DNA of 64,000 nt from Bufo bufo (taxonomy: Eukaryota; Chordata; Amphibia; Anura; Bufonidae), in contig NC_053390.1 in the NCBI RefSeq assembly GCF_905171765.1, forward strand, positions 164,960,166-165,024,165, given 5' to 3'. The notes under the pieces were generated by a model, which was given only the letters and a program-made list of their open reading frames with translations, had not been told where the DNA came from and did not search any database. The translations under genes were made by a program, and so were the position numbers. Position 1 is the stretch's first letter. Every line of letters begins with the position of its first letter. This document shows positions 21,243 to 32,967 of the stretch, piece by piece.

Positions 21243-21277
21243 ATGGAGAGCCCGGAGATCAAGGACGTGATGATGGG
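21195..21277 (+). other. apc: APC first (5' leader) exon
   Basis: The exon ends GATGATGGG at 21277, followed by a near-consensus donor GTAGGT (21278-21283). It carries no APC protein sequence. From memory, the human APC leader exon also ends ...ATGGG and contains an ATGGAGG at a comparable place, which together with the reading-frame continuity into 47557 is the reason to link it to APC. The left limit is arbitrary because the transcription start is unknown. An alternative is that it belongs to another CpG-promoter gene. Confidence 0.72.
21243..21277 (+). CDS. APC upstream ORF, first segment
   Basis: An ATG in strong Kozak context (A at -3, G at +4) opens a frame MESPEIKDVMMG that crosses the splice junction (ATG GG|A) into 47557. 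After splicing it is 27 codons, overlaps the APC start in a different frame and ends at TAA 47603-47605. If translated it should limit APC synthesis, because ribosomes would have to scan past it. From memory human APC has the same overlap (MEVLPDSEMG...). A regulatory role is inferred, not shown. Confidence 0.6.
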
Positions 21278-21605
21278 GTAGGTGCCCGGTGCGGGGACGC
21301 GGCTGCCGTGCTATGATAATGCGCTCTAATGTGTGGTTGCGCCGAGGGTCAGTGTCGCAGTTCGGATGCTCCGTGGTTCGGGAGTCTTCATCGCCCGTCT
21401 GTGCCCTTTGTCGCCCGTTACAGCACAGTGGATGTGGACGGGAGGTCTGGAGGTTGCGTTATGTCACCGAAGAAAAGGGACGGCTGCTGTCATCCTCCAT
21501 CATGACCTGACGGGAAGAGCCGCCCGATCACTGCCTATTGTATGGCTGCGCATGATGGCGATCAGCTGCACCTTGTCAGGAGCCCAGCCTGTCACATGGC
21601 GTGTG

Positions 21606-21765
21606 CGACAAACAACATCAGCTAGTGGCTACTGAGAGAGATATATGTGTGTCTGTGTGTATATATATAGACAACATCAGCTAGTGGCTACTGAGAGAGA
21701 TATATGTGTGTCTGTGTGTATATATATAGACAACATCAGCTAGTGGCTACTGAGAGAGAGAGATG

Positions 21766-21835
<70 letters not shown>

Positions 21836-21923
21836 ACATCAGCTAATGGCTACTGAGAGAGAGAGAGATATCCATAGCTCTATGTGTATATACAACATCA
21901 GCTAGTGGCTACTGAGAGAGATA

Positions 21924-21999
<76 letters not shown>

Positions 22000-22081
22000 G
22001 TGTGTGTGTATATATACACAACATCAGCTAATGGCTACTGAGATAGATGTGTATGTATATCAGCTAGTGGCTTTCACAGTA
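21606..22081. repeat. Minisatellite plus (TA)n at the start of APC intron 1
   Basis: About six copies of ACAACATCAGCTAGTGGCTA followed by CTGAGAGAGATATATGTGTG, separated by TA/TG tracts of changing length (21791-21830 and 21937-21996 are long TA runs). The first three copies are nearly identical, so recent expansion is likely. It lies only about 330 bp downstream of the APC leader exon. Confidence 0.92.
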
Positions 22082-22088
22082 CCACACT

Positions 22089-22209
<121 letters not shown>

Positions 22210-22299
22210 ACAGTTTATACAAATCTGTGTGCGTATATATCTATTTACACACATATCTCTCTTTTTTTTTCTCTCTCTCACTATATATATATATATATA

Positions 22300-23370
22300 G
22301 CTCTATCTTGGTTCATCCCAGCAGGGAGGACCCGGTTCTGCCTCTGGGAAGGTGCACTCTCCCACCATGACTTCTCCTAGAAGCATGTGACAGGGTTGTT
22401 AATTGCCACTTGTTTCCTCCATCCCCTGGTTTCTGCATTGTGAATAGTCAGTGCAGGTAGCGCCTGGTATAATGTATTTGGCGGTACATTATGTAGTATT
22501 GTTGGAACAGAGAGCTATTGCTGGATTCCCCAGGTGATATTGCACCAGGCCCTATTACTCTGTATTGACCATGTATTGATTTCAAATGTAGTATTATTGC
22601 AATATACATGTAAATTTTGTTATGTATAATACATTTCCCTGTTTGGTAGCGCCCCCTGTTGTTGTTTTCTCCTGTGGCTGACGTTCTGGTCCTCGGTCAT
22701 GCTCAGTAGCCCCCTCCTCTCCATGCTGGCATAGTGATCTTCTAGTGAAACGCGCCAGCACCTTCCATTTCTTCCTCCCTAATTCTAAATCCTGGAAATA
22801 AATGGCCGGGTCTCTCCCTAGCCGGCATGACTATGTTCCTCAGGTTAGCTGTGTGTATTGCAACTGCCAAGTGAATAGCTAATATGGATGTTGAAAAGGA
22901 AGGATATCTTCCTTCCTGAAATGTCTGTTTTGGTAAATACTTGTATGAACACATCATTTTAGAAAATATGAATTGTGGTATATTTCTGTAATTCCTTCTG
23001 GAAGTGTATGAATAAATGAACAGCTGTGCCTATGTATTCTGTCAGTGGTCTGTATGGTGGCTGGACGGGGTCAGGTGTTTTCATAGAGGCCTGGTCTGGA
23101 CTAAATTCACTGTCGGCGGTATCTACACCCTAACATGCTTCAATAGTGTCATGGGCAAAAAAAAAAAAAAAACGAAGGCACCCAGATAGAAATGTCAGAT
23201 GGCTGCAGACTTGAGGGGGCGCATCCTTGGACTGATAGAAGCAGGATGATCTTTTTGATGGACTCTCCGCCATCTAGACTGCTCAGACCTAGCTGTTAGG
23301 AGGTGCTGGGAGCAGTGGTTACGTCAAGGCGCACACACGTTGAACAGGCTCCGGGCGGCCTATACAGACC
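22300..23370. other. APC intron 1, mostly unique
   Basis: No coding sequence or clear transposon ends. A GCGCCCCCTGTTG phrase near 22650 resembles a short dispersed repeat also seen near 58768. A-run at 23158-23172. Confidence 0.4.
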
Positions 23371-23379
23371 ACCAGTAGA

Positions 23380-24062
23380 GAGGATGGCTTGATCCACCAA
23401 AAAGCACGAGCAGCTCCCACTGTTTAGTTGTCCACCATCCAGACACAGGTGACCTCCTTATTACACCCCACCCCGTCTCTGTCTGGACCATTTGCAGGCG
23501 CATAGCAGAAGGAAATTTGGTGTCATGGTGCCCATTACGTGTTCCGCCATTGCAGTGGAGTTGTGAAACCTGGAGTGTTACAGACTGGAGCTGTATCATC
23601 TTCAGTGAAGAATCCAGGTTTTGTGTGGGATCCTGTGACAGTCGGGTTTGAGTATGGAGGCCTAGTGGTGAGCGCTTCAGTCCTGCTTTTGCTGTGGAGC
23701 AACACACTGCCCCAACTGCTGGTGTGATGATCGGAGGAGCCATTATGTACAACAGTAGTGACACGAGGGACCCTAACCGCTCAGCGATATGTGCAGAAGC
23801 CACGTGTTGCCTCTCGTGGCAGGACTTCCAAATGGCATTTTCAGCAGGATAATGCCCGGTCACCAGATTTATCGCCAAGTGATTATTTATGGGACCAGCT
23901 CGTACACCAGCCTCAGCAGCCTACAAGTGTGCAGGATCTACAGGCCTAGCTGCAACATCTGTGGGCAAATGTGGCACAGGATACCATACAGAAGCTGTAT
24001 GCCTCCATGCCCAACCGTATCTCATCTTGTATCCAGGCTAGAGGCGGCATAACAGGGTCCTA
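23380..24062 (+). pseudogene. Tc1-like transposase remnant
   Basis: Broken frames on the plus strand keep Tc1 transposase landmarks in order: a decayed SEESRF-like first Asp site (about 23601-23618), GGAIMYNSSDTRDPN (about 23732-23776), HFQQDNA (second Asp, about 23839-23859), then SPDLSPSDYLWDQL where PDLNPIENLWD is expected (catalytic Glu replaced by Asp, and about 30 residues deleted between the two). It ends in YASMPNRISSCIQARGG, the usual C-terminal phrase. Stops occur throughout. The inverted repeats were not found. Confidence 0.75.
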
Positions 24063-24343
24063 GAGCCTCCTTTCAATTGTACAGGTTTTACCAGTAAACT
24101 TATCCTTTCGGTCTAATATTGTAATTACTTCCATATGTCATCATTACATTCACATATAGAAAGTTTATTTCAATTCCAACATCTTTTTGGTGCATGATTT
24201 TCTTTAGTCACATGGGGACTTGCATGTGGACGATGGGCTGATTCTTTATTCAGACATCAGAACACATAATGGTGACGTCATAGTCAGTAATGGAGATTTG
24301 GTCTTTGAGTCTATACCTTTTAGACGACCATTTATCAGGATAA

Positions 24344-24577
24344 GGGTCCATTCACACGTCCATAGTGTATTGCAGATCCGCAATACACCCGGCTGGCACC
24401 CCCATAGAACTGCTTATTCTTGTCCGCAATGGCGGACAAGAATAGGACATGCTCTATTTTTTTCCAGAGCCGTGGACCACTGTCTGCATCCATTCCTGCC
24501 CCATAGAGAATGAATGGGTGGGCACCCGTTCCGGATAATTGCGGAACGGGTGCGGACACATTCTACGGAGTGTACCC
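24344..24577. repeat. Foldback MITE, TAA duplication
   Basis: Flanked by TAA (24341-24343, 24578-24580). GGGTCCATTCACACGTCC end on the left and a diverged ACTCCG...GTACCC on the right. Interior palindrome TTGTCCGCAATGGCGGACAA. Same family as 2120-2505. Confidence 0.75.
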
Positions 24578-24827
24578 TAAGTGTAACAAAATTCATAACT
24601 TGTGTACCTCAGGCCCTTCTCATCTTTCTGTAGAGTTGCTCTATGTATTTCAGCTAATACAACATTGAAAGGTAGTAAATAACCAGACTATGGTTTCTAA
24701 TCAATAACTTGAGACGCGGAGCATGAATTCTAGTTTTTTGATAATCTCAGCAGAGGTGCTGAAAATTATATGGTGGCACAGCAGTACTCCATACTGCCCA
24801 TGACTGCCTCATTCCACACCCCCCCCC

Positions 24828-24902
<75 letters not shown>
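24828..24902. repeat. Poly-A plus (TA)n microsatellite
   Basis: Thirteen A followed by about 58 bases of TA repeat. Confidence 0.97.
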
Positions 24903-24904
<2 letters not shown>

Positions 24905-25134
24905 TTTGTTTGCACTCGATATGGGTACTGTACCAGACACTATGTTCCTGAACCTATTCCAGGACCAGAAATCACTTGTGACATGGAGCACTGTCTTGAT
25001 GAAATGCTGGATGAATTTTGGGCTTTTGATTATGTTCATTGGTATTGGGTGGGGGACCTAATAAATAGGTCACATGATATGACTTTTTAGATTGGGTGCA
25101 GCTCTTTCCTCGTGGAGCTGATGACTGACATCAC

Positions 25135-25275
25135 TTGGCTAACCTCCGACACTCCAGCTGTGGTGACACTACTACTCCCAGCATGCTCCATTAAGTTCTG
25201 TGGAGTTCTGAGAACAGCCAAGCAAGTGTGCATCTTGGGAGTTTTACCACGGCTGGAGTGCCAGAGGTTAACCAT
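25135..25275. repeat. Small palindromic repeat (CTCCAGCTGTGGTGA / CACGGCTGGAGTG)
   Basis: Foldback element with ACTCCAGCTGTGGTGACACT near 25150 and its diverged complement near 25248-25263, around CTACTCCCAGCATGCTCC. Copies of the same family are at 30840-30985 and 56215-56360, with a fragment at 48866-48905. Confidence 0.65.
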
Positions 25276-25481
25276 CATAGGACTAGACTGTAGTCTTGTC
25301 ACTATGGCTATAAATGTTTGCACAGTATTTGATGTCTAAAACCATGGAAGACTAATGGCCCCTTTTACACATGCCGACAATTGGGACGGTGATTGGAAGG
25401 GGCGTTCCTAGAGACCCAATAAATGCCCTGTGTAAAGGTCCTGATGATTGAGCAAACAGCAATCTGCTGCCCAGAAACAAT

Positions 25482-25658
25482 GGGGGAGATTTATCAAACT
25501 GGTGTAAGGTAAAACTGGCTTAGTTGCCCATAGTAACCAATCAGATTCCACCTTTTCGTTTTCCACAGCTCCTTTGAAAAATGAAAGGAGGAATCTGATT
25601 GGTTGCTATGGGCAACTAAGCCAGTTCTACTTTACACCGATTTGATGGATCTTCCCCA
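25482..25658. repeat. Stem-loop MITE with paired CCAATCAG motifs
   Basis: Ends GGGGGAGATTTATCAAAC / GATTTGATGGATCTTCCCC are inverted. Each arm carries TAGTTGCCCATAGTAACCAATCAG or its complement, so the element presents two oppositely oriented CCAATCAG sequences (perfect NF-Y-type motif). Same family as 29600-29761 and 30116-30278. A degraded relative spans about 44525-44690. Confidence 0.8.
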
Positions 25659-25925
25659 ATCATTCTCTATATGGACGTACAATTGCAACAGGGATGCCTC
25701 GTCCCCAGACAGTGAAGGTTATTTGCTGCATGTAAATTCAGCTCTCATCCCCTCTGACAGCTCGGCAGTTATCAGGAATGAGTGGTTCCTTCCCAATAAT
25801 TGCTGTGTCGTCCTGTGTCAGGGGCCAGTGCTGATTGACCATCCAGCCTCTGATTCAACTGTAGGGTTGCTGTCATCCCTGCGTTTCAGGAGGTAGAACT
25901 AACTAATTAATATGTAGGGGAGAGA

Positions 25926-26255
25926 TGAATGGATCGAAATGTGAGGGGCTGTCCCTGAAGCTGAAGACGCTCCCCCTGGCTTTTGATTGACAGGGTGGAC
26001 AATTCAGCTGGACCCTGACAATCTCGCGCCTATGCATCTGATTGGAGTAGCTGTGCAAACGCAGAGGCTTTAGTTTGTGCAGCAGTAACTGTGCATGTGC
26101 CGCTACTTCCTACACTGGAAGTGGAAGTAAAGCCTCGCGCTACTACTTGGAGCAGTGGTGCAGGCACAAGATTGTTTTGGCCCACGAGATATCCCCCCTG
26201 TCAATCATGTAGCAGGGGGAGTGTCTTCAGCTGCAGGGACACCCCTTCGCAGGTG
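25926..26255. repeat. Inverted-repeat element (GGGGCTGTCCCTGAAGCTGA ends)
   Basis: GGGGCTGTCCCTGAAGCTGAAGACGCTCCCCCT... near 25948 is repeated inverted near 26213-26250 (AGGGGGAGTGTCTTCAGCTGCAGGGACACCCC). Inner arms TTGATTGACAGGG / CCCTGTCAATCA also pair. No target duplication confirmed. Confidence 0.6.
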
Positions 26256-26259
26256 TAGA

Positions 26260-28663
26260 ACTGTGGGTGCTGAGACGAGTCTGATTATACAAATCTATTC
26301 CCTTGTCACTACTGTAGGGGGATTGTTTTCTAAAAGGTTTCCTGGTCTTGTTATATCTATGGAATTGTAGGCTTAAGAGATCTAGAATGCCTCCCCATAT
26401 GCCTGGGCACCTCCCAGATGTTGTACTTGCCTGGGTTCCTGGCACCCCCACCGCTTATGATGCCGACACGGCCGCTGCTGCACCTCCCCATCTTGCAGAT
26501 GAAAACATCTGATGTTGGGGGGTTCGGTCGAGCCTCCCTAGCGTCCCCTCTTTATTGACCTGTCTCCAAGCGGCACATGACCCAGCAGTGCTTGTGTATA
26601 TTGGCCGACAGCTATCTGATGTGTGTGGCCAGCCTTACATCTGTTATAATACAGTCCAAAGATAAAGTAGAGCAGATGTCCTGGTTATACATAAGTGCTG
26701 ATTTCCATAATGATTGTGTGACTTCTGCCTCATTGCCATACTTATATTGGTAATGTGGTGTTTACGTGGATTACAGTGGCCCATGCTAGATGGGTAGCGG
26801 TGGATTTTGATGTACTGAAGGCGTCTGCTTCTTGCTCTGTTAGAACATGCTCTGCTCTTAAGTGTGATCCTTTGTAAACAGCGTACCTATGGTTTCCAAA
26901 GAGTCTGTGACCGCCTTTAATCTTGTTTTCACTTTATTATGGTGGCAGATTGTCTTTTGATGCTTGGTACATAACCTTTTGTTATAAATTAGTCATTCTG
27001 CATTTAAGTTCTTTGCTGCTGTTGCTATTAAATATATTGAACGTTGGTGTGTCTAATCATTCAGATAGCTTTGTAGGTGGACAGTGTTTTGCATTGATTT
27101 GTTCTTGTGGTATATGAGATGAGGTTACACCGAAGCCATTGTGCCCTCTTCTAGTATTACTCACAGACTGGAGGTCACTCCTCGATTATTCATCCTCTGG
27201 TCATTGGAGGCACCAATGGGACTTGGGTTTCCACTTCATATAAGTAGCTCTTCATCCGCTTGTTATGACTTCACACTATAGATATCGCTGTGCTTGAGAA
27301 TAAAATAGTCTGATCGATGCTAAATGTTCTGTGTCTGATGATCCGTGTTATTTAAAGGATGTCTGTTGAATTTTTCCAGCTATCATGTATGATGCTATAT
27401 ATGACATTATATGGCTTGTATTCTGCATTTCTCACCAGTCTCCACGTCGAATTGTCCGTTTTCCCTGAGCTAGTGAGGGAGTAGAGGAGATCCATCCTGC
27501 TTCCCTAACTCGCTATAGCACACATTTAGGCAAAACAGCATGGAGGAAATTATACTGAGCAGTGTAGATGTGAATCCAGCACTGAGGTGAGATATAACAC
27601 TTACTAGAAGCAGCAGCAGTGTCTGTGTCATTTACACTTAGTGGTTTAAGTGGAGAAAGATGCATTTTTTCTTAAATAAGATTTATATTACAAATTGTGT
27701 TATATTTGCTTGTAGTATTGATTTTATGCAGAGTAAAAGTACAGTGGCCATTTAATCCAAAGGCCTTGGAAGCTACAAGCTGTTGTGGAGGATATATGTA
27801 TGTATATTTCCTTTTTATATATAAAACGCTGCTAATATTGCGCTATTTGTTCTGGCAGTTTCACAGTGCTACAGTCACATCTGTGTTGGGGTCTATAGGG
27901 AGCAGTTGTTGTCTGTAATATGACTTACCTGGTGCTGCTGTTTTTTTTATATTTCTAGTCCTATTGCGGAACAGAAAAGAGGAAACTATAGCGCAGATGT
28001 CAGCCTGGCCTCAGCATGTGTGTCTCCTGTGTCCCTCATGCTGCCTGCTTTTGTACTAAAGCCTCAGTAAAGCTGACCCCTGTTATACACTGCGCTTTGT
28101 CCTAATTCCCTATTGAAGACTCCTAGACACTTGGCTGAACTGAGCATGTATGTACACGGGGAAGTCGGGAGAACGCGGTCAGCCGATATGGACATTAGAT
28201 TATTTTCACAAAGGAAAAGCAAGCTATAAGATGGGCCCGCCGAACAATGTAATATGTAGTGCTGGCCATTCAGATAATTTACAGGTGTTCTGCCATTTAG
28301 ACTCTTTTAGTTGCGTAATATTGTAACCGGGTTGGGGGATCATGGGGTAAATAGTGTATGGCTGTTAGTTTGCAGCACACAAACCCTATTGGTGGACTTA
28401 TGATTTAATTTGCATTTACACCGTGCCAATGAGCACCCAATTGTCGGAAAGGGACCGCTCATCGCAGCATGTAAATACAGCTCTTACCTCCACTGTATGG
28501 TGACGAGAGTTGGCTACTGCGATCGCTCGTCCTCATACAGAATCATTGTATCTGGGCAGCAGATCCCTGATCATACCGCATGATCTGGTGCCCTGAAGCG
28601 ATGATTGAGGTGTCTGCACTGCAGATCTTTTCACCCGATGAAGGAGCGCTTTGCTCATTCTTT
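26260..28663. other. APC intron 1, largely unique AT-rich sequence
   Basis: The longest stretch of the intron with few recognisable repeats. About 26375-26520 matches one arm of the element at 36262-36489 (CCCCATATGCC...GTTGTACTTG...GATGAAAACATC). No coding region recognised. It is the part of intron 1 most suitable for a search for conserved non-coding elements. Confidence 0.4.
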
Positions 28664-28978
28664 GGCCTCATGCACACAGCTGTTGTTTCGGTCCACATCC
28701 GAGCCGCAGTTTTTGCGGTTCGGGTGTGGACCCTTTAACTTCAATGGGGCTGCAAAAGATGCGGACAGCACTCCGTGTGCTGTCCGCATCCGTTGCTCTG
28801 TTCCGTGGTCCACAAAAAATAATCTGTCCTATTCTTGTCCGCGTTTTGCGGCCAAGAATAGGCAGTTATATTAATGGCTGTCGGTGCCGTTCCGCAATTT
28901 GCACTCGGACGCCATCCGTGTTTTGCAGATCCGCGGTTTGCGGACCGCAAAACACACAACGATGGTGTGCATGAGGCC
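28664..28978. repeat. Foldback MITE (GGCCTCATGCACAC ends)
   Basis: GGCCTCATGCACACAGC / GTGTGCATGAGGCC inverted ends between TTT triplets. Interior palindromes GGTCCGCA / TGCGGACC. The closest relative in the window is 57140-57445 (shared interior such as TATTAATGGCTGTC). Confidence 0.8.
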
Positions 28979-29599
28979 TTTGGGTGATCTGCAGCTTCTT
29001 TACACAGGCAGATTATCAGGAATGAGAGTTCGAAGGAAAGTTCCTTCCCGACAGGCGGTCTAAATACAGCCTTACTGTTTCTACTGACAAGAACTGTCAG
29101 ATTCTGATTATTTTTATGGTTATTTTTTTCCTGGCGATTTTTTTTTTTTTCTTCAGAATTGTTTGTATTGAAATATCATAAATTGATTCTTTGTATGACT
29201 AATATGGATCAGAACCAAAGCTGCCTGAACCATGACTGGTCTGTGTGAGTCATGCGCTCACCACAGTGTCCCCGGCCTAGTCACCCTGCACAGGTTTCCT
29301 GTTGCCAGGGTTAAGTAGGGAAGTGTCTCGGTGACATGTGCTCGGTTCTGTACCCACATTAAGCCTCCAGAAGATAACGTTTCCACCTCCAGTATGACTC
29401 GCAAAGTAAAGGGATTGTCATGGTAATGTCCCCAATACCAGACCTGACTGTTCCTCAGTTCAGCAACTGCTCCGCACTGTATTGTGGAAAGTGGTGTCAC
29501 GTATGTAGCAGTGTCCTCCCACATTCCAAAAAAAATGTATCCGGTTAAATATTTTTTTATTTAATTTATTTCAGCTCTGTTTCATGCATTGAACACTGT
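28979..29599. other. APC intron 1, unassigned
   Basis: No gene or clear repeat ends. T-rich tract at 29139-29152. Confidence 0.35.
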
Positions 29600-29761
29600 G
29601 GGGGAGATTTATCAAAAATAGTGTAAAGTAGAACTGGCTTAGTTGCCCATAGCAACCAATCAGATTCCACCTTTCATTTTTCACAGCTCCTTTGGATAAT
29701 GAAAGGTGAAATCTTATTGGTTGCTATGGGCAACTAAGTCAGTTTTACTTTACACTCCCCC
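29600..29761. repeat. Stem-loop MITE with paired CCAAT motifs
   Basis: Second copy of the family at 25482-25658: GGGGGAGATTTATCAAA at the left; arms with TAGTTGCCCATAGCAACCAATCAG (split here at 20 bases: TTGCCCATAGCAACCAATCA) and complement ATTGGTTGCTATGGGCAACT. Confidence 0.82.
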
Positions 29762-30115
29762 AATGGGTTCCCAGCTACACCATTTTGCGAGTGAAAAAAA
29801 CAGCAGATGAAGACTCGAGAAGAGGGACGAAAAGCATATTAGATAGTGGTGGATGTCTAAGGCTGCCCATACACATGAGATACTTGTCAACCTTTTTATA
29901 CACATGCACACTTTGCTTAGCCGAGCATGTATGTGTTGTGAACAGGGAGAGGACGTAAATGGCTGTCTGGCACCTCTGGCGGGGGCTCATTACTCTGATG
30001 CCAAAATAAATTTGACAGACTGATTCCTATCTGTCCCCTCATTGGGAGGCCCCGATACCCATTAGACATTTGGTCAGTCCTATCAAAAGCAGCAGGTTCT
30101 GCCGATTATAGATAT

Positions 30116-30278
30116 AGGGGAGATTTATCAAAAACGGATGTAAAGGAAAATGAGCCGAGTTGACCATAGCAACCAATCAGATTCCACCTTTCGTTTTTCA
30201 AAAGAGCTCTGAAAAATGAAAGGTTGCTATGGTCAACTCAGCTCGTTTTCCTTTACACCAGTTTGATAAATCTCCCTC
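30116..30278. repeat. Stem-loop MITE with CCAAT motif
   Basis: Third copy: GGGGAGATTTATCAAAAACG on the left, GTTTGATAAATCTCCC on the right. One CCAATCAG remains on the left arm; the right arm has lost its copy through a short deletion. A foldback MITE (30283-30464) follows directly. Confidence 0.82.
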
Positions 30279-30282
30279 ATAA

Positions 30283-30464
30283 GGCTCCATTCACACGTCC
30301 GCAATTGTGCGAAAAGGGTGGGGACCCATTCATTCTCTATGGGGACGGAATGGATGCGTGCAATTGCGGACAAGAATAGGCATTTCTATGGGGGTGCCGG
30401 CCGGGTGTATTTCAGATCCGCAATTTGCGAATCCGCAATACACTACGGACATGTAAATGGACCC
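30283..30464. repeat. Foldback MITE, TAA duplication
   Basis: Between TAA triplets (30280-30282, 30465-30467). Ends GGCTCCATTCACACGTCCGC / CGGACATGTAAATGGACCC. Same family as 2120-2505. Confidence 0.75.
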
Positions 30465-30839
30465 TAATGTGTATGGCCAGCTGTAGTTTTCCCTGTTTTC
30501 CACAAATCTACTAGAATATCCAAGTCATGTAGGTCAATATCACTTGTAGATGTGGGTCATGATAACCCGCCCATTAGTCCATAGTGACTTATGGCATTAG
30601 GTGGCTTCCCTCTAGTATCGGTGACTTCTTCTGACAATATTACATGATGGTTGTCAGTGTATTGGTATTGCAGGACTGTAGCCTGCTGGCAGCACAAAAC
30701 AAGTATATTGTTTTTCGTTGTTAGTGGATGCGGGTTGGTTCTGGTTCTTGTCAATGTCCTGATACTTTATTGATCGAGAACTGAGTTCAGACCCATTTTG
30801 TAGATACTGGAAATAACTAACTACAAGCCCAGCGCAGGG

Positions 30840-30985
30840 ATCAGCAACCTCCGGTACTCCAGATATTCTGAAACGACAGCTCCCAGAATGCTCCATTCAC
30901 TTTTATGGGAGTTGAGGACAACTGAGCATGTTTGCATGCTGGGAGTTGTAGTTTCACAGCAGCTGGAGTGCAGAAGGTTGCTGAT
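30840..30985. repeat. Small palindromic repeat
   Basis: GGGATCAGCAACCTCCGGTA on the left and TGCAGAAGGTTGCTGAT on the right, with CTGGGAGTTGTAGTTTCACA near 30938. Same family as 25135-25275 and 56215-56360. Confidence 0.7.
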
Positions 30986-31075
30986 TTTACTTTTTAAGCG
31001 AATCTGTCACATCCCAAATAGATTTTGAAGTAGACATGCCAGTATGTAGAGTTGGTGTCCCGGAACAAAACCTTA

Positions 31076-32010
31076 GGCCCCTTTCACACGGGCGAGTATT
31101 CCGCGCGGATGCGATGCATGATGTGAACGCATTGCACCCGCACTGAATCCTTACCCATTCATTTCTATGGGGCTGTGCACACGAGCGGTGATTTTCACGC
31201 ATCACTTGTGCGTTGCGTGAAAATCGCAGCATGCTCCTCTTTGTGCGTTTTTCACGTAACGCAGGCCCCATAGAAATTAATGGGGTTGCGTGAAAATCGC
31301 AAGCAAGTGCGGATGCGGTGCGATTTTTCACGCACGGTTGCTAGGAAACGATCGGGATGGGGACCCGATCATTATTATTTTCCCTTATAACATGGTTATA
31401 AGGGAAAATAATAGCATTCTGAATACAGAATGCATAGTAAAATAGCGCTGGAGGGGTTAATTTTTTAAAAATAATAATTAAACTCTCCTTAATCCACTTG
31501 CTCGCGCAGCCCGGCTTCTCTTCGGTCTTCTTTTTTGCTGTGTGTAGGAAAAGTACCTGTGGTGACGTCACTCCGGTCATCACATGATCTTTTACCATGG
31601 TGATGGATCATGTGATGGACCATGTGATGACCGGAGTGACGTCACCACAGGTCCTTTTCCTGCACACAGCTAAGATGAAGACAGGAGGAGATGCCGGCTG
31701 CGCGAGCAAGTGGATTAAGGAGAGTTAATTTTTTATTTTTATTTTTTTTAACCCCTCCAGCGCTATTTTACTATGCATTCTGTATTCAGAATGCTATTAT
31801 TTTCCCTTATAACCATGTTATAAGGGAAAATAATACTATTTACAGAACACCGATCCCAAGCCCGAACTTCTGTGAAGAAGTTCGGCTTTGGGTACCAAAC
31901 ATGCGCGATTTTTCTCACGCGAGTGCAAAACGCATTACAATGTTTTGCACTCGCGCATGTTCCCGCAACGCACCCGCACCTTTCCCCGCAACGCATGTGT
32001 TAAAGAGGCC
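31076..32010. repeat. Large foldback MITE, TTA duplication, long internal palindrome
   Basis: TTA triplets (31073-31075, 32011-32013) flank GGCCCCTTTCACACGGGC and a diverged right end AAAGAGGCC. Inside, a palindrome of about 480 bp runs from about 31370 to 31850: TTTTCCCTTATAACATGGTT and CATTCTGAATACAGAATGCA on both sides, with a centre at GATCATGTGATGGACCATGT near 31605-31625. The outer part holds GCGTGAAAATCGC blocks as in 10541-11023. No coding capacity. Confidence 0.8.
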
Positions 32011-32368
32011 TTACTGTTCTTGTGAAACTCTGCTCCTGTTATCCAGGGAAATGTTTCTTTTTATCTTTGTTAATTAAGGTGTTTTAGGTTTTATGGGGAT
32101 TTGCCATTCGATAGGAGCAGATTACAGAGGTTGGACTCGCACCTATCTCAAGAATGGGACCCCTTCTCCATTCACTGCTAATTCACATCCGAAAATAACT
32201 GAGCCAACCCCTTAGCAGTGAATGGAGAAAACCACATGCGTGCCGTGGGCACGGCAGGACCTGTTCTTGAGATAGGAGTGGGTCCCAGTGGTTGGATCTG
32301 AACCTATTGGATGTTTATGGCATATCCTATTGACATCCGGTAAATGTCCAGATAGGACATCCCCTTTA

Positions 32369-32492
32369 GGGCTCATGCACATACAGAGGTGGAAAGCACA
32401 CAATGGGCTGTCGGCAGCTTTTGCGGCCCTAATTGAAGTGAAAAAAATGCTGATCAGATGCAGACAAAAACCATGGCCCTGTGCATGAGCCC
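32369..32492. repeat. Short foldback MITE (GGGCTCATGCACAT ends)
   Basis: GGGCTCATGCACATAC / CTGTGCATGAGCCC inverted ends around about 90 bp of sequence. Confidence 0.65.
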
Positions 32493-32642
32493 TCAAGAAG
32501 TTCTTTAAACACTAGGGTATTTTTCACATCATCTTAGATTCAGATTAGCTTCTTATGGTGTTCTTATAGTCCATAGTCTTCGTTTTCACTTTAGATTTAT
32601 GTTTTTGTGACTGGTTTGTGTTATTTTTACCTGACTACTTAA

Positions 32643-32967
32643 AAGGGGTTTCCGAGCCTCAGAATATTGATGGCCTGTCCTCAGGACCAGAATGTAATCT
32701 GTGGGGACCTGGCTTCTTTTTACCTGCACTCAATCTACATAGTAGCCACACTGCAGCCCCTTTCAACAGCTGACTGGCAGGATGCTGAGAGTTGTACCCC
32801 TACGATCTGTTCTGGATGGCCTGTCCTCAGGAACAGTATGCAGTTGGAAGGAGTCCGACTTTTGTTTACATAGTCCCCGCACTGCAGCCCCTTTCAACAG
32901 CTGATTGGTGGGATGCTGACAGCCGGACCCCATGATCTGTTACTGATGAGAATAGACCATCAGTAAT
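32643..32967. repeat. TTAA-flanked MITE
   Basis: TTAA at 32639-32642 and 32968-32971. AAGGGGTTTCCGAGCCTCAG on the left. An internal segment containing CACTGCAGCCCCTTTCAACA is tandemly duplicated (about 32749 and 32879). Confidence 0.55.

Noticed and set aside
21070..21635. ORFs across the APC CpG island as alternative APC N-termini
   Set aside because: They are open only because of GC-rich composition, cross the likely donor at 21278 and do not join APC in frame.
23539..24052. Possible host gene with QDNARSPD motif
   Set aside because: It is a Tc1 transposase remnant with stops and a deleted catalytic region.
31341..32077. 85- and 128-codon ORFs
   Set aside because: Opposite readings of the same palindrome arm (both contain the LFYYAFCIQNAIIFPYNHVI phrase), so they arise from the inverted repeat.
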